A stretch of 64,000 bases of DNA, taken from contig JAZTXH010000011.1 in assembly GCA_045636325.1 (NCBI GenBank), positions 62,001 to 126,000 on the forward strand. Direction: 5' to 3'. The notes beneath the pieces are model-generated. The model was given only the letters and a program-made list of their open reading frames with translations, was not told the origin of the DNA and searched no databases. Of this stretch, positions 53,923 through 62,485 are shown one piece after another. Position 1 is the stretch's first letter. Each line of letters starts with the position of its first letter. Made by a program: the position numbers and the translations under genes. Source of the DNA: CAKSHP01 sp045636325 (lineage in GTDB: Bacteria; Bacillota; Clostridia; UBA1381; UMGS1253).

Positions 53923-54830
53923 CATATCTCCACTTCACACTCGGATGCAATTTCCTCCAATGTGTAAAAATCACCCGTACCAAGCAAGGTTTTTGATAAC
54001 ATCAAATGATGCTGGTCATACTCGGACTTTTCAACTTTTTTATCCTTTAAATAATAAATCTGATTTTCTCCGTCACGCATAATATATGATTTTTCATAGT
54101 CTTTCCATTCATCGGTTTCCGAATCAAATCGTCTTAAATACTGCACAAATTCATCAGCGGCTCCAAAGCTTTCATAATATATATAGTATTTATCCTTGTA
54201 ATAGGAAATACCGCCTATGCTTGAAATATAAAAGCCGCATCTGTTTTCCTCAATACATTTTATATCTCCGCCGTTGTTTGTATAAATCTGAAAATGGTCT
54301 AAATTACCCTCATCATTAATACCCATAACAACAAGCTCGTTTTTATTATCTCCTGTTATGTCAAGCATCTTAAAGTTTACCTTATTGTTTTCGTAAGCTG
54401 TCTCACCCGATTCATCCTTTGCCGTAAAGGTTCTTAAATTAATTGAAGCATATTTTAAAAGCTGATATTCGTTTAATTCCTTTTTTGAAAATTCACTGTA
54501 AGAGCCTTCACCCTCAAGCTTTTTAACCTTGCCGTCTTTTTTATTAACCCCAAAAACCTTTACCCGGTCTTCTTCATCAACAGAGTATTCAGCCTCAATG
54601 GCAAAGCTTTCTTTGTTTTCGGTTTTATATCCAACCTGCTTGATTTTAACATCGCTGACTTCTTCTTTAATAAATTCCGCCACACATTCAGCCGCTTCAT
54701 CCGCAGTTTCCACCGCTTCGCTTACAGCTTTTATATTATCCGATGCCGGAAATTTTTCGTTTTCTTTACCGCAACCGCCAAGCACTGCTGTTATGCATAA
54801 TAAAAGTAATATTACTGCCGCTTTTTTCAA
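53922..54830 (-). CDS. Putative lipoprotein
   Basis: 302 aa. The lipobox LGGC has Cys20 after a hydrophobic signal (MKKAAVILLLLCITAV). The acidic mature part has KAVSEAVETADEAAECVAEFIKEEVSDVKIKQVGYKTENK, then a beta-rich region NKNELVVMGINDEGNLDHFQIYTNNGGDIKCIEENRCGFYISSIGG, which resembles the repeating blades of calcium-binding FG-GAP-like propellers. No family is certain. It would be processed by Lgt (26.9 kb). Confidence 0.75.
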   Translation of the reverse strand: MKKAAVILLLLCITAVLGGCGKENEKFPASDNIKAVSEAVETADEAAECVAEFIKEEVSDVKIKQVGYKTENKESFAIEAEYSVDEEDRVKVFGVNKKDGKVKKLEGEGSYSEFSKKELNEYQLLKYASINLRTFTAKDESGETAYENNKVNFKMLDITGDNKNELVVMGINDEGNLDHFQIYTNNGGDIKCIEENRCGFYISSIGGISYYKDKYYIYYESFGAADEFVQYLRRFDSETDEWKDYEKSYIMRDGENQIYYLKDKKVEKSEYDQHHLMLSKTLLGTGDFYTLEEIASECEVEI

Positions 54831-54935
54831 GCCGTCCCCTCCTTTTTTTCTGCACTGTATTATAAATCACAATATATTATACACATATTTTTCCCATTTG
54901 TCAACCTTTTTACATTTTACGCAAAGCGGCAGGCA

Positions 54936-54975
54936 AAAAACGGCACCTTTCACATAAGCAAAAAGCGCCGTTTTT
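54936..54975 (-). terminator. Terminator after the small membrane protein gene
   Basis: AAAAACGGC (54936-54944) and GCCGTTTTT (54967-54975) form the stem. It is similar in sequence to the terminator at 57491-57526 on the opposite strand, so the two gene ends are related. Confidence 0.8.
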
Positions 54976-54993
54976 GTTATTCTTTTATAAGCT

Positions 54994-55509
54994 TTACCGC
55001 AGCCGCACCCTTGGAAACAAAGGCTTCATCGATTCAAAGGTCTCCTGCTCCTCTTTTGTAAATTCTTCAAGGCTTTCAAGATAACGCACATTTTCAAGGG
55101 AAGCTCTGTCTTCACTTGTGTATATTCTTACATTATTTTGCCAGTCAACAATGGCATATCCGTTTTCTGCAAGCACATAATATCTGCCGGTTATATAATC
55201 ACTTTCGTGAGTAATTACTGAATTTAACACCGTAATTTTTTCTTCATGCCCGTCAAGCTCCTTATAATATTCCAGTTTCTTGCCTGACTTTTCCTTGTAA
55301 ATCCGATAAGTGCCGTCTGACCATGAATATGTTACTCCCTCATATTCCTGCCTTTTTTTACCGATTTCCCAGTGCTCATCACTCATATCAGCTAACCATA
55401 TCCAGAATTGATTGCTGATTTTTTGCCTGTTTATACACACGATATGTGCCGTAGCGGCACAAAAAACAACTATCAGTGCCAACGCTAAAACAACTCTGTA
55501 TTTTTTCAT
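54994..55509 (-). CDS. Single-TM hypothetical protein (immunity-like position)
   Basis: 171 aa from the ATG at 55509 (GAGGTGATAAA). One N-terminal TM (about 5-27) is followed by an external domain with EYEGVTYSWSDGTYRIYKEKSGKK and a tail FTKEEQETFESMKPLFPRVRLR. It starts 4 bp after the stop of the broken large gene, so they form an operon in the order large gene, small membrane protein. That order and size resemble effector-immunity pairs, which is only inference. A remnant of a paralogous C-terminus lies at 57407-57475. Confidence 0.65.
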   Translation of the reverse strand: MKKYRVVLALALIVVFCAATAHIVCINRQKISNQFWIWLADMSDEHWEIGKKRQEYEGVTYSWSDGTYRIYKEKSGKKLEYYKELDGHEEKITVLNSVITHESDYITGRYYVLAENGYAIVDWQNNVRIYTSEDRASLENVRYLESLEEFTKEEQETFESMKPLFPRVRLR

Positions 55510-55513
55510 TTTA

Positions 55514-56817
55514 TCACCTCGTTGTAAAGAATTTAACTGTAACCTTATATGGTTGAATCGCTCCCAGCTTTTGAGATATAGCAGCTGCATCATTTGCTAC
55601 AGTTCCAATACTTGCTTCTTTTGACCAACCACCGTTATCATCCATATGTGTCATAAATTCAGTAAAGTCATATGTATCAAACAAATCCGCTTGTACAATC
55701 CATTTTCCATTGGGCTGCTTGTATCCGCTTACGTGAATAGTTGCTTTGTGAATTGAAAAGAACAAATCTTTTTCCGTATCACTATTAAATGCTATGTTCT
55801 CTAAATCTGTGTCAATTATTCCGTTTTTAGATTTTTTAATCGCTGCATCCAAAGCCTTTAAATAAGTATCGCTGTTATTAATCAAGGATGCAATTCTGGA
55901 AAAATTGTCACGATATATATCGCTTGGATTGTCCTGCAGAGAATGTTCAAGCATCCATGCAGATGTGTAACACTCCATACCTTTTTTTCTTAAATGCAAT
56001 TGTGCACCCGTTCTCCAAATGGTTCTTTGTGCTTCCTTTTGTGCTTCATATGTGCAATCTTTTAGCTCTTCATATGTTTGCTTGGCTTTGTTGAATATTC
56101 CTTATAAAAGTATTAGTTCCAAATTTTCTAAAGTTTCCAAAAGCTAATGTGTTCGTTGGGTCAGATATATCATCATTTTTTAAACTTGATGAAAAATCTT
56201 TATTGTCTGAATATTTTTCAATATCATATTCATCCTTTGGGGTATTAAACGCAGAACCCTCAATCTTATCACTATCGATATTAACAGACCTTTCCTCATC
56301 AGAAGCCACTTTTGTTGACAAGCCGGATTTTAAGCCTGTTTCAAATTGCGTACCTTTGAAAGCGTTTTGCAAATCCTTTTGTGCACGGCTTGCGGCAGAT
56401 AGCTGATTTTGATAATCCTGCTCGCCTTCCTTATCACCCATAAGCCCTTTTAAAAACTCACGGTCAGTATCATTGGGGATATTGGGATTTAAAATACTGT
56501 TAGTTTTGCTTTTGAGCAAATTACGCATATTGTTCCGTTCCTGTTGTACACCGTATAATTCTTTGTTAAGCTCTCTTTCCTGAGAAGACGGAAAACCATT
56601 GTTTTTAAGAAAGCTTTGTGTTTTATCGGTGTTATTATCGGAATAGAGATAGTCAAGTGCAGAGCTTGCAACAGCTTCATCATCAAAGGCGTTGGTGTTT
56701 GTTTTCACCTTATTGTCAGTATACTTCTTTTTTAAAGCCTTGTCAAGAGAAGATGTATCTTCAGATAAGCCTACAAGATGTATCTTCAGATAAGCCTGTC
56801 CAAATGTTATTGTTCAT
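55514..56817 (-). pseudogene. Broken large gene (about 430 codons), possible effector
   Basis: The original start is the ATG at 56817 (AGGAGGTG at 56824-56831), beginning MNNNIWTGLSEDTS. A 25-bp tandem duplication (56750-56796) shifts the frame and stops it after about 18 codons. Removing one copy joins it smoothly to SLDKALKKKYTDNK and the long frame that follows. A second lesion, an extra G (C at 56100-56101 on the plus strand), ends that frame at 56070; without it FIRIFNKAKQTYEELKDCTYEAQKEAQRTIWRTG reads on to 55514. The N-terminal 230 residues are polar and coiled, as in phage accessory proteins. The last 150 contain WMLEHSLQDNPSDIY and DLFDTYDFTEFM...TVANDAAAISQKLGAI. The family is unknown. 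Confidence 0.75.
56750..56796. repeat. 25-bp tandem duplication inside the broken gene
   Basis: Two 22-bp identical copies (56750-56771 and 56775-56796, period 25 bp) contain AGATGTATCTTCAGATAAGC on the plus strand. The period is not a multiple of three, so it creates the frameshift. Confidence 0.9.
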
Positions 56818-56848
56818 ATTTTTCACCTCCTTTCTTGCTTTCACTTAT

Positions 56849-56882
56849 ATGATATCACGAAAAAAAGTTTTACTAATCTAAG
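56849..56882 (-). promoter_or_regulatory. Phage-type promoter before the broken gene
   Basis: On the minus strand, CTTAGATTAGT (56882-56872), exactly 17 bp, then TATCAT (56854-56849). One base differs from the blocks at 45012 and 48850. GCATAAAAAAT precedes it, like GCAAAAACC and GCAAAAAAA in the others. Confidence 0.7.
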
Positions 56883-56903
56883 ATTTTTTATGCTTTATTT
56901 GAT

Positions 56904-56932
56904 TTGACAAAACCTAATAAAAAAGGTATACT
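56904..56932 (+). promoter_or_regulatory. Strong SigA promoter, divergent from the phage-type promoter
   Basis: TTGACA (56904-56909), 17 bp, TATACT (56927-56932). It drives the small membrane gene at 57023 and is only 21 bp from the divergent block, so a regulator there could affect both. Confidence 0.85.
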
Positions 56933-57022
56933 GATATCAGGGAACATTGCAGGGCATAGGACTTGCTCCCGCCAAAATAAATTTATTTCAATATTTACCC
57001 AATATAACAGGAGGCAGGTAAA

Positions 57023-57400
57023 ATGAAAAAATTTCTTAAAGCAAGATATATTATATTGTTAATTGTTTTTATTTTTTGGGGATTACCTTTTTTGAAATGC
57101 GAATTTCTTACTCTTCTGCACGCCCGCGAGTTTGATTTTAAGAAAGAGATGGAAGAACACACTATGCTTTCTTCCGAACCGGAATGGTTCAGAATTATGT
57201 CATATAATGATGAATTTGCAGAAATTTATTATATTGACGAAGGCTTTGCAATGGGAAATACATTAGGCTTTAAGAAAATTAATGGAGAATGGAAATTTGA
57301 CAGTTGGAAAAGAACAGTGTGGACTACCCTTGGAGGCACTGCAGACGACTTTGTGTGGCCCTATTTCTGGCATCTCCGGTATCGTCTGATGTATTTGTGA
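57023..57400 (+). CDS. Small single-TM hypothetical protein
   Basis: 125 aa. One N-terminal TM (ARYIILLIVFIFWGLPFL), then EPEWFRIMSYNDEFAEIYYIDEGFAMGNTLGFKKINGEWKFDSWK. GGAGG precedes the ATG. After its stop the same frame continues, through a second stop, into a fragment like the end of the 54994 gene, so the frame may once have been longer. No family is recognised. Confidence 0.65.
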   Translation: MKKFLKARYIILLIVFIFWGLPFLKCEFLTLLHAREFDFKKEMEEHTMLSSEPEWFRIMSYNDEFAEIYYIDEGFAMGNTLGFKKINGEWKFDSWKRTVWTTLGGTADDFVWPYFWHLRYRLMYL

Positions 57401-57406
57401 TTTTAA

Positions 57407-57475
57407 TTCACAAAAGAAGAGCAGGAAGCCTTTGAAACTATGAAGCCTTTGTTTCCTGTGGTACGGGTGCGATAA
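57407..57475 (+). pseudogene. Remnant of a paralogous C-terminus
   Basis: Twenty-two codons, FTKEEQEAFETMKPLFPVVRVR then stop, match the end of the 54994-55509 product at 18 of 22 positions but on the opposite strand. The fragment is in frame with the 57023 gene, separated by two stop codons. It is followed by a terminator similar to the one after 54994. Confidence 0.8.
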
Positions 57476-57490
57476 ACTTTATAATAACGG

Positions 57491-57526
57491 AAACGGTGCT
57501 TTTTTCATATGTAAAAAACACCGTTT
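57491..57526 (+). terminator. Terminator after the remnant
   Basis: AAACGGTG (57491-57498) pairs with CACCGTTT (57519-57526), extended by internal T/A runs, then TTTC. It resembles the terminator at 54936-54975. Confidence 0.8.
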
Positions 57527-57631
57527 TTTCTTGCAGTTTTTTATTTTTTCTTCGAGCCGCCTATTTTTCTTGCACTATTTAAATAAATATGATAAAATAT
57601 AAACAAAAGTATTTTTAAGGTGGTGACCTTA

Positions 57632-59320
57632 ATGTTAAAAAACTTAAGCATTTCAAATATGGCAGTTATTGCTTCCCAATCGCTTGACCTTGCAAATGGC
57701 TTTACTGTTTTAACAGGTGAAACAGGTGCCGGTAAAAGTGTTTTAATAGATTCGGTTAATATGATTCTCGGCAACAGAAGCGACAAAACCCTTGTACGAC
57801 ACGGGCAAAAACAAGCCTGCTGTGAGGCAGAATTTTTTATAAAAAATCCCTTGGTTACCCAAATGCTTGAAGAGGAAGGAATTTTTGATTCTGAGGACAG
57901 AATTATCCTTTCCCGCTCACTTTCAGCCGATGGCAGAAGTGTGTGCAAAATAAACGGCGTTACGGTTTCTGCCGCCTTTTTAAAAAGGCTTTCTGCTGAG
58001 CTTATTAACATTCACGGTCAGCAGGATAATCAAAAGCTTCTTGAAAAAAAGTATCACACCTCAGTTTTGGATAAATACATAATTTCAAAGGAAAACACAA
58101 AAGCATATGATGATTACAAAAATGCATATGAAGAATACAAAGCCGTAAAGCAAAAGTACGAAACGGCACAAAAATCAAGCGAAGAAACAGAAAAAGAAAT
58201 CCGCTATCTTTCCTTTGTGGCAGATGAGCTTTTAAAAGCTGATGTAAAAAAAGGCGAGGAAAAAGAGCTTTCTGAAAAATACGAAATCCTGTCAAACGCA
58301 ATGGATATTTATAATTCCCTTTCAGGGGTGTATGCCCTTCTGTATAACGGCGAGGAAAATGTATACGAAATGCTTTCGTGCGCTGCCTCCTCCGTTTCAA
58401 AAATATCAGCTTTTTCCGATAAACTGAAAGAATTTAAAGAAATCTTATCAGACCTTTCTTTCCAAGTTAAAGACATTGCATCCGACATTGTTGACTTTCG
58501 TGATTCAAACGAGCCTGACGATGCCGCCCTTGCCGCGGCTGACGAGCGTCTGGAGCTGATTTTTGACCTTAAACGAAAATACAAAAAAACCGCAGACGAG
58601 CTTGAAGAATACGCAAAAGAGGTCCAAAGCCGTCTTGCTCAGCTTAAAAGCGATGATTTAAACCTTTTGGAAGAAAAATATACCGAGGCTTTAGGCAATG
58701 CAACAAAAAGTGCCAAAGCCATAACCAACTTAAGGCTTAAGTATAAAAAAATACTGGAAGCTGAAATTCACACCGCCCTTTCTGACCTTAACCTTTCTCA
58801 CGCGCGGTTTGAAATCGGTATAACCGAAACCGACCTTTCAGCCCTTGGAGCAGAAAAATGCGAGTTTTTAATGTGCACCACAGGCAAGGGCGAAATGCGC
58901 CCTATGGAAAAAATCGCCTCAGGCGGCGAGCTTTCACGAATAATGCTTGCAATTAAATATGTACTGTCCGATTGTGATGACTGCCCCACCCTTATTTTTG
59001 ACGAAATTGACACCGGTGTTTCAGGCATAAGCGCAGCTAAAGTTGCAAAAAAACTTTATGCTCTTTCAAAAAAGAAGCAAGTTATATGTATCACTCATTT
59101 GGCGCAGATTGCCGCCATGGCAGACAATCACGTGCTTATAAGTAAGGCTCTAGCGCCTGACGGGTCATTTAAAACAAGCGTAACAGGCCTCTCATCCAAT
59201 GGCAGAATTGATGAAATTTCACGCATTATGGCGGGTGACGTTACCGGCAATGATATAAAATCTGCCGCAAAAGACCTTCTCTGCGCATCAGAAAAGGTAA
59301 AAAGCGAAATTGTGTATTAA
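57632..59320 (+). CDS. recN: DNA repair protein RecN
   Basis: 562 aa from the ATG at 57632 (AAGGTGG at 57617-57623). SMC-like: Walker A GETGAGKSVLID at about residue 30, a long coiled coil (DDYKNAYEEYKAVKQKYETAQKSSEETEKEI...), the signature MEKIASGGELSRIMLAIK and Walker B TLIFDEIDTGVSG. It holds broken DNA ends for homologous repair, together with AddAB. Confidence 0.97.
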   Translation: MLKNLSISNMAVIASQSLDLANGFTVLTGETGAGKSVLIDSVNMILGNRSDKTLVRHGQKQACCEAEFFIKNPLVTQMLEEEGIFDSEDRIILSRSLSADGRSVCKINGVTVSAAFLKRLSAELINIHGQQDNQKLLEKKYHTSVLDKYIISKENTKAYDDYKNAYEEYKAVKQKYETAQKSSEETEKEIRYLSFVADELLKADVKKGEEKELSEKYEILSNAMDIYNSLSGVYALLYNGEENVYEMLSCAASSVSKISAFSDKLKEFKEILSDLSFQVKDIASDIVDFRDSNEPDDAALAAADERLELIFDLKRKYKKTADELEEYAKEVQSRLAQLKSDDLNLLEEKYTEALGNATKSAKAITNLRLKYKKILEAEIHTALSDLNLSHARFEIGITETDLSALGAEKCEFLMCTTGKGEMRPMEKIASGGELSRIMLAIKYVLSDCDDCPTLIFDEIDTGVSGISAAKVAKKLYALSKKKQVICITHLAQIAAMADNHVLISKALAPDGSFKTSVTGLSSNGRIDEISRIMAGDVTGNDIKSAAKDLLCASEKVKSEIVY

Positions 59321-59354
59321 TTGTGAATATTGTAAAAAATATAAGTAAAAAATA

Positions 59355-59383
59355 TTGACAACGTTTTTTATGAAATATAAACT
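59355..59383 (+). promoter_or_regulatory. SigA promoter for trxA
   Basis: TTGACA (59355-59360), 17 bp, TAAACT (59378-59383). AGAAAGGA precedes the trx ATG. Confidence 0.8.
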
Positions 59384-59413
59384 AAAGTCAAACAACAGAA
59401 AGGATTTGATAAT

Positions 59414-59725
59414 ATGGTAAAAGCTATTGATTACAAACAATTCGAAACAGAGGTAAAAAATGCAAACGGCGTATGCCTTGTGGATTTCTGGGCAGGCTGG
59501 TGCGGGCCTTGCATGATGCTTGCCCCCACAATCGAAGAGCTGTCAGAAGAATTTTCAGGCAGCGTTAAATTCTTTAAAGTTGATATTGATAAATTCCCCG
59601 AGCTTGCCGAAGAATATAAAATTATGTCTATTCCCACAATAATGCTTTTTAAAGACGGTAAGGTATCAGGCAAGCTTGTCGGCCTGAGAGATAAGAGCGA
59701 ATATATTGACCTTATCGAAATGTAA
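59414..59725 (+). CDS. trxA: Thioredoxin
   Basis: 103 aa. Active site WAGWCGPC has Cys30 and Cys33. The cis-proline loop SIPTIMLF and a glycine-rich KLVGLRDK turn complete the fold. It reduces cytoplasmic disulfides. It is monocistronic between a good promoter and a terminator. Confidence 0.96.
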   Translation: MVKAIDYKQFETEVKNANGVCLVDFWAGWCGPCMMLAPTIEELSEEFSGSVKFFKVDIDKFPELAEEYKIMSIPTIMLFKDGKVSGKLVGLRDKSEYIDLIEM

Positions 59726-59740
59726 TTAAAATTCAAGAAT

Positions 59741-59774
59741 ATTCCCGCTATAGATATTTGGCGGGGATTTTTTT
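59741..59774 (+). terminator. Terminator after trxA
   Basis: ATTCCCGC (59741-59748) pairs with GCGGGGAT (59761-59768), one T-G pair, then a T-run. Confidence 0.85.
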
Positions 59775-59856
59775 GTGTTAAATTTAATTTATGCCGCTAT
59801 CACGAAACGTCGGCAAGTGCACCCCCTGCAAATGTTTTATTTCTCATTTTCTTTTC

Positions 59857-59885
59857 TTGCATTTTTTTAGTATCTGTAGTATAAT
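59857..59885 (+). promoter_or_regulatory. SigA promoter for the macro-domain gene
   Basis: TTGCAT (59857-59862), 17 bp, TATAAT (59880-59885), and AGAAAGG before the ATG at 59937. Confidence 0.8.
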
Positions 59886-59936
59886 AAAATGATGATGTTT
59901 ATGCAGATACATTTATAAGAAAGGTTTGGTGTTATA

Positions 59937-61184
59937 ATGGCTTTTTCAATCACAGTTAATGATATAACAAAAATGCAGGTTGATGCCATAGTTAATTCAG
60001 CTGATGCATCTCTTATGCCGGCAGGCGGGGTAAGTCGTGCAATTTTTACTGCCGCTGCATCTGACTTGCTTTTAACGGAATGTAAAAATTACGGCACCTG
60101 TAACACAGGCACCGCTGTTATAACAAACGGCTATAACCTTAAAGCAAGATATATTATACATACGGTTGCTCCCATGTATCAGCCGGGTAATACAATGTGT
60201 GAAAAGCTTTTGTATGCCTGCTATAAAACCTCTCTTATGCTTGCTTTGGAAAACGGGGCAAATTCAATTGCATTTCCCCTTTTGGGTACGGGCAAAAGCG
60301 GCTGGCCCGGAGAAACTGCTTCTTTAATTGCCCGCCGCGCTATTACAGATTTTATTAAGACCTGCGAAATAAATGTATATCTTGTTATATTTGACCGTAA
60401 TACATTTAAAATAGATTCTTCACTGTTTTCTGATATTAATAACTTTTTATCCCGCTCGCAGGTTTTAGCTCCGCCAAAAAGCGGGGCATCTTCCATAAAC
60501 AAAGTCCGCACTCCCCTTGTTCCTCAAAGGAAAACGGCAACTGCAGTCTTAAGCTCACTTAAAACCCTTTCTCTTATTTTGTCAAAAAAACAGGCAAACT
60601 TTGAAGAACCTTCATCTGCCCCGCACAAAAATGCACCTAAATTCTGCAGTCTTTGCGGTCAGCCGGTAAAAAGGCCTGACAGTCGCTTTTGTTCAAACTG
60701 CGGAAGACCGTTTTTTGAAACAGAAGAATCAGTCGAATATTTATATGAATCAAGAGCATCAAATGCACAAAACAAGTCGCGTTCATTAAAGCTTACGGAT
60801 GTTTTACGTCGCAAGGACCCGTTGTATTTTGAAAAAAATTATAAAACCATGACATTTTCAGAAATGCTTTTAAAAACGATTACAGACCGTAATTTAAAAG
60901 ACAGTGACGTATATAACCGGGCAAATATTGACCGCAAGCTGTTTTCAAAAATACGCAGTAATCGTGACTATCACCCGAAAAAAAACACTGTGCTTGCCTT
61001 TGCCATAGCTTTAGAGCTTGACTTAAAGCAAACAAATGCCCTTCTTGCATCTGCAGGCTATGTGCTTTCTTCAAGCTTTGTTACGGATATAATTATAGAA
61101 TATTTTATAAAGCATAAAAATTACGATATTTTTGAAATTAATGAGGCACTTTTCGCCTTTGACCAGCCTGTTCTGGCAGGATAA
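59937..61184 (+). CDS. Macro domain / zinc ribbon / HTH-like C-terminal protein
   Basis: 415 aa in three parts. Residues 1-165 are a macro domain: VDAIVNSADASLMPAGGVSRAIF, ARYIIHTVAP, AFPLLGTGKSGWP. It should bind ADP-ribose or remove it. A linker leads to a zinc ribbon, FCSLCGQPVKRPDSRFCSNCGRPF (about residues 235-260). The C-terminus (about 295-415) is helical: MTFSEMLLKTITDRNLKDSDVYNRANIDRKLFSKIRSNRDYHPKKNTVLAFAIALELDLKQTNALLASAGY, with an XRE-type helix-turn-helix look. This CTD recurs in clostridial macro proteins. The dGTPase-family gene follows after 41 bp. Role: ADP-ribose-linked signalling or stress control, inferred. Confidence 0.85.
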   Translation: MAFSITVNDITKMQVDAIVNSADASLMPAGGVSRAIFTAAASDLLLTECKNYGTCNTGTAVITNGYNLKARYIIHTVAPMYQPGNTMCEKLLYACYKTSLMLALENGANSIAFPLLGTGKSGWPGETASLIARRAITDFIKTCEINVYLVIFDRNTFKIDSSLFSDINNFLSRSQVLAPPKSGASSINKVRTPLVPQRKTATAVLSSLKTLSLILSKKQANFEEPSSAPHKNAPKFCSLCGQPVKRPDSRFCSNCGRPFFETEESVEYLYESRASNAQNKSRSLKLTDVLRRKDPLYFEKNYKTMTFSEMLLKTITDRNLKDSDVYNRANIDRKLFSKIRSNRDYHPKKNTVLAFAIALELDLKQTNALLASAGYVLSSSFVTDIIIEYFIKHKNYDIFEINEALFAFDQPVLAG

Positions 61185-61225
61185 ATTTTAAAGTAATTTG
61201 CATTTATAAAAGGTTGGTGATTTAC

Positions 61226-62428
61226 TTGAGCGAATACAAATCAATAAACCCTGAAATTTTAGATTTAATAAAGGAAAAGCAAAATAATACAAACAGCCCC
61301 TTATGCATTCGCCGCGACCCCGCCCACGATAAAGAAAATCTGTGGCGTCCGGCTTATGTAAGAGATGTTGAAAAAATCTTAAACAGCCCTTATTATAACA
61401 GATATATAGATAAAACACAGGTAATGTCTCTATATAAAAATGACGATATCTCGCGCCGCAGCTTTCATGTTCAGCTTGTAAGCCGCATTGCAAGAAATAT
61501 TGGTCGCCTTTTAGATTTAGACCTTGATTTGATTGAAGCCATCGCCCTTGGCCACGATATTGGTCACACCCCGTTCGGCCATGCAGGCGAAGATTTTTTA
61601 AACGAATGCTATAACCGTTATACGGGTCGTTTTTTTAACCATAACGTACACAGTGTGCGTGTTTTAGACGGAATATTCAATCACAATATATCTCTTCAGA
61701 CCTTAGACGGAATTTTGTGCCATAACGGCGAATTTGAGCTTAAAAGCTATGTTCCGTCAAACATTTCAACATTTGAAGAATTTGATGAGCGTCTTGAACG
61801 TTGCTACACAAATAAAGACGAAATAAAAACTCTTATTTCCTGCACCCTTGAAGGATGCGTAGTCAGAATAAGCGATATGATAGCATATATCGGCAAAGAC
61901 CGTCAGGACGCAATGCGCGCAGGTATTATTGAGTCTGATTCAATGTTTGAAACAGGCTCTCTTGGCAGACACAACAGTGCAATTATAAATAACCTGATTG
62001 TAAGCATCATTGAAAACAGCTATGGTAAGAATGCCATTATGTTAGATGATGAGAGCTATCAGGCTTTGAAAACTGCCAAAGCTGAAAATTATCATTATAT
62101 ATATAAAAGCCGGGCAATCCGTAAAATTTATGATACTGTTCATCTTATGTTTGATGCAGTTTATAAAAAGCTTTTATCTGACCTTAACAATAAAAACACT
62201 GCCTCGCCAATTTACAGCCACCATATAGATTTTATCTCCGAGCGCGGTAAGTTTTATTTAAAGTCTGACTATATTGGTACTGAAAAAAATCAGATTGTGG
62301 TTGACTATATGGCATCTATGACAGATGACTATTTTATAGATTTATATTCTTTCCTCTTCCCTGAAAGCAATTTCAGGTTAGAATATGTACCTTATTTCGT
62401 AGAGGCGGATATCATACGCCCGCATTAA
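61226..62428 (+). CDS. dgt: dGTP triphosphohydrolase-family HD protein
   Basis: 400 aa from the TTG at 61226, 6-10 bp after AGGTTGGTG. HD motifs are RSFHVQLVSRIARNIG (first His), ALGHDIGHTPFGHAGE (His-Asp), and RISDMIAYIGKDRQDA (last Asp). The insertion GILCHNGEFELKS is usual for dGTPases. It hydrolyses dNTPs to the nucleoside and triphosphate. It lies 41 bp after the macro-domain gene, with no promoter between, so the two are probably co-transcribed. Confidence 0.88.
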   Translation: MSEYKSINPEILDLIKEKQNNTNSPLCIRRDPAHDKENLWRPAYVRDVEKILNSPYYNRYIDKTQVMSLYKNDDISRRSFHVQLVSRIARNIGRLLDLDLDLIEAIALGHDIGHTPFGHAGEDFLNECYNRYTGRFFNHNVHSVRVLDGIFNHNISLQTLDGILCHNGEFELKSYVPSNISTFEEFDERLERCYTNKDEIKTLISCTLEGCVVRISDMIAYIGKDRQDAMRAGIIESDSMFETGSLGRHNSAIINNLIVSIIENSYGKNAIMLDDESYQALKTAKAENYHYIYKSRAIRKIYDTVHLMFDAVYKKLLSDLNNKNTASPIYSHHIDFISERGKFYLKSDYIGTEKNQIVVDYMASMTDDYFIDLYSFLFPESNFRLEYVPYFVEADIIRPH

Positions 62429-62485
62429 ACTCGCAATCCAATTTTTACAATTCATTATGCATTTTGCATTTACAAAGGTGATACT

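Noticed and set aside
56070..56708. A genuine gene starting at the GTG at 56708
   Set aside because: No ribosome-binding site there; a good one and an ATG lie at 56817, with the frame restored when the duplication is removed.
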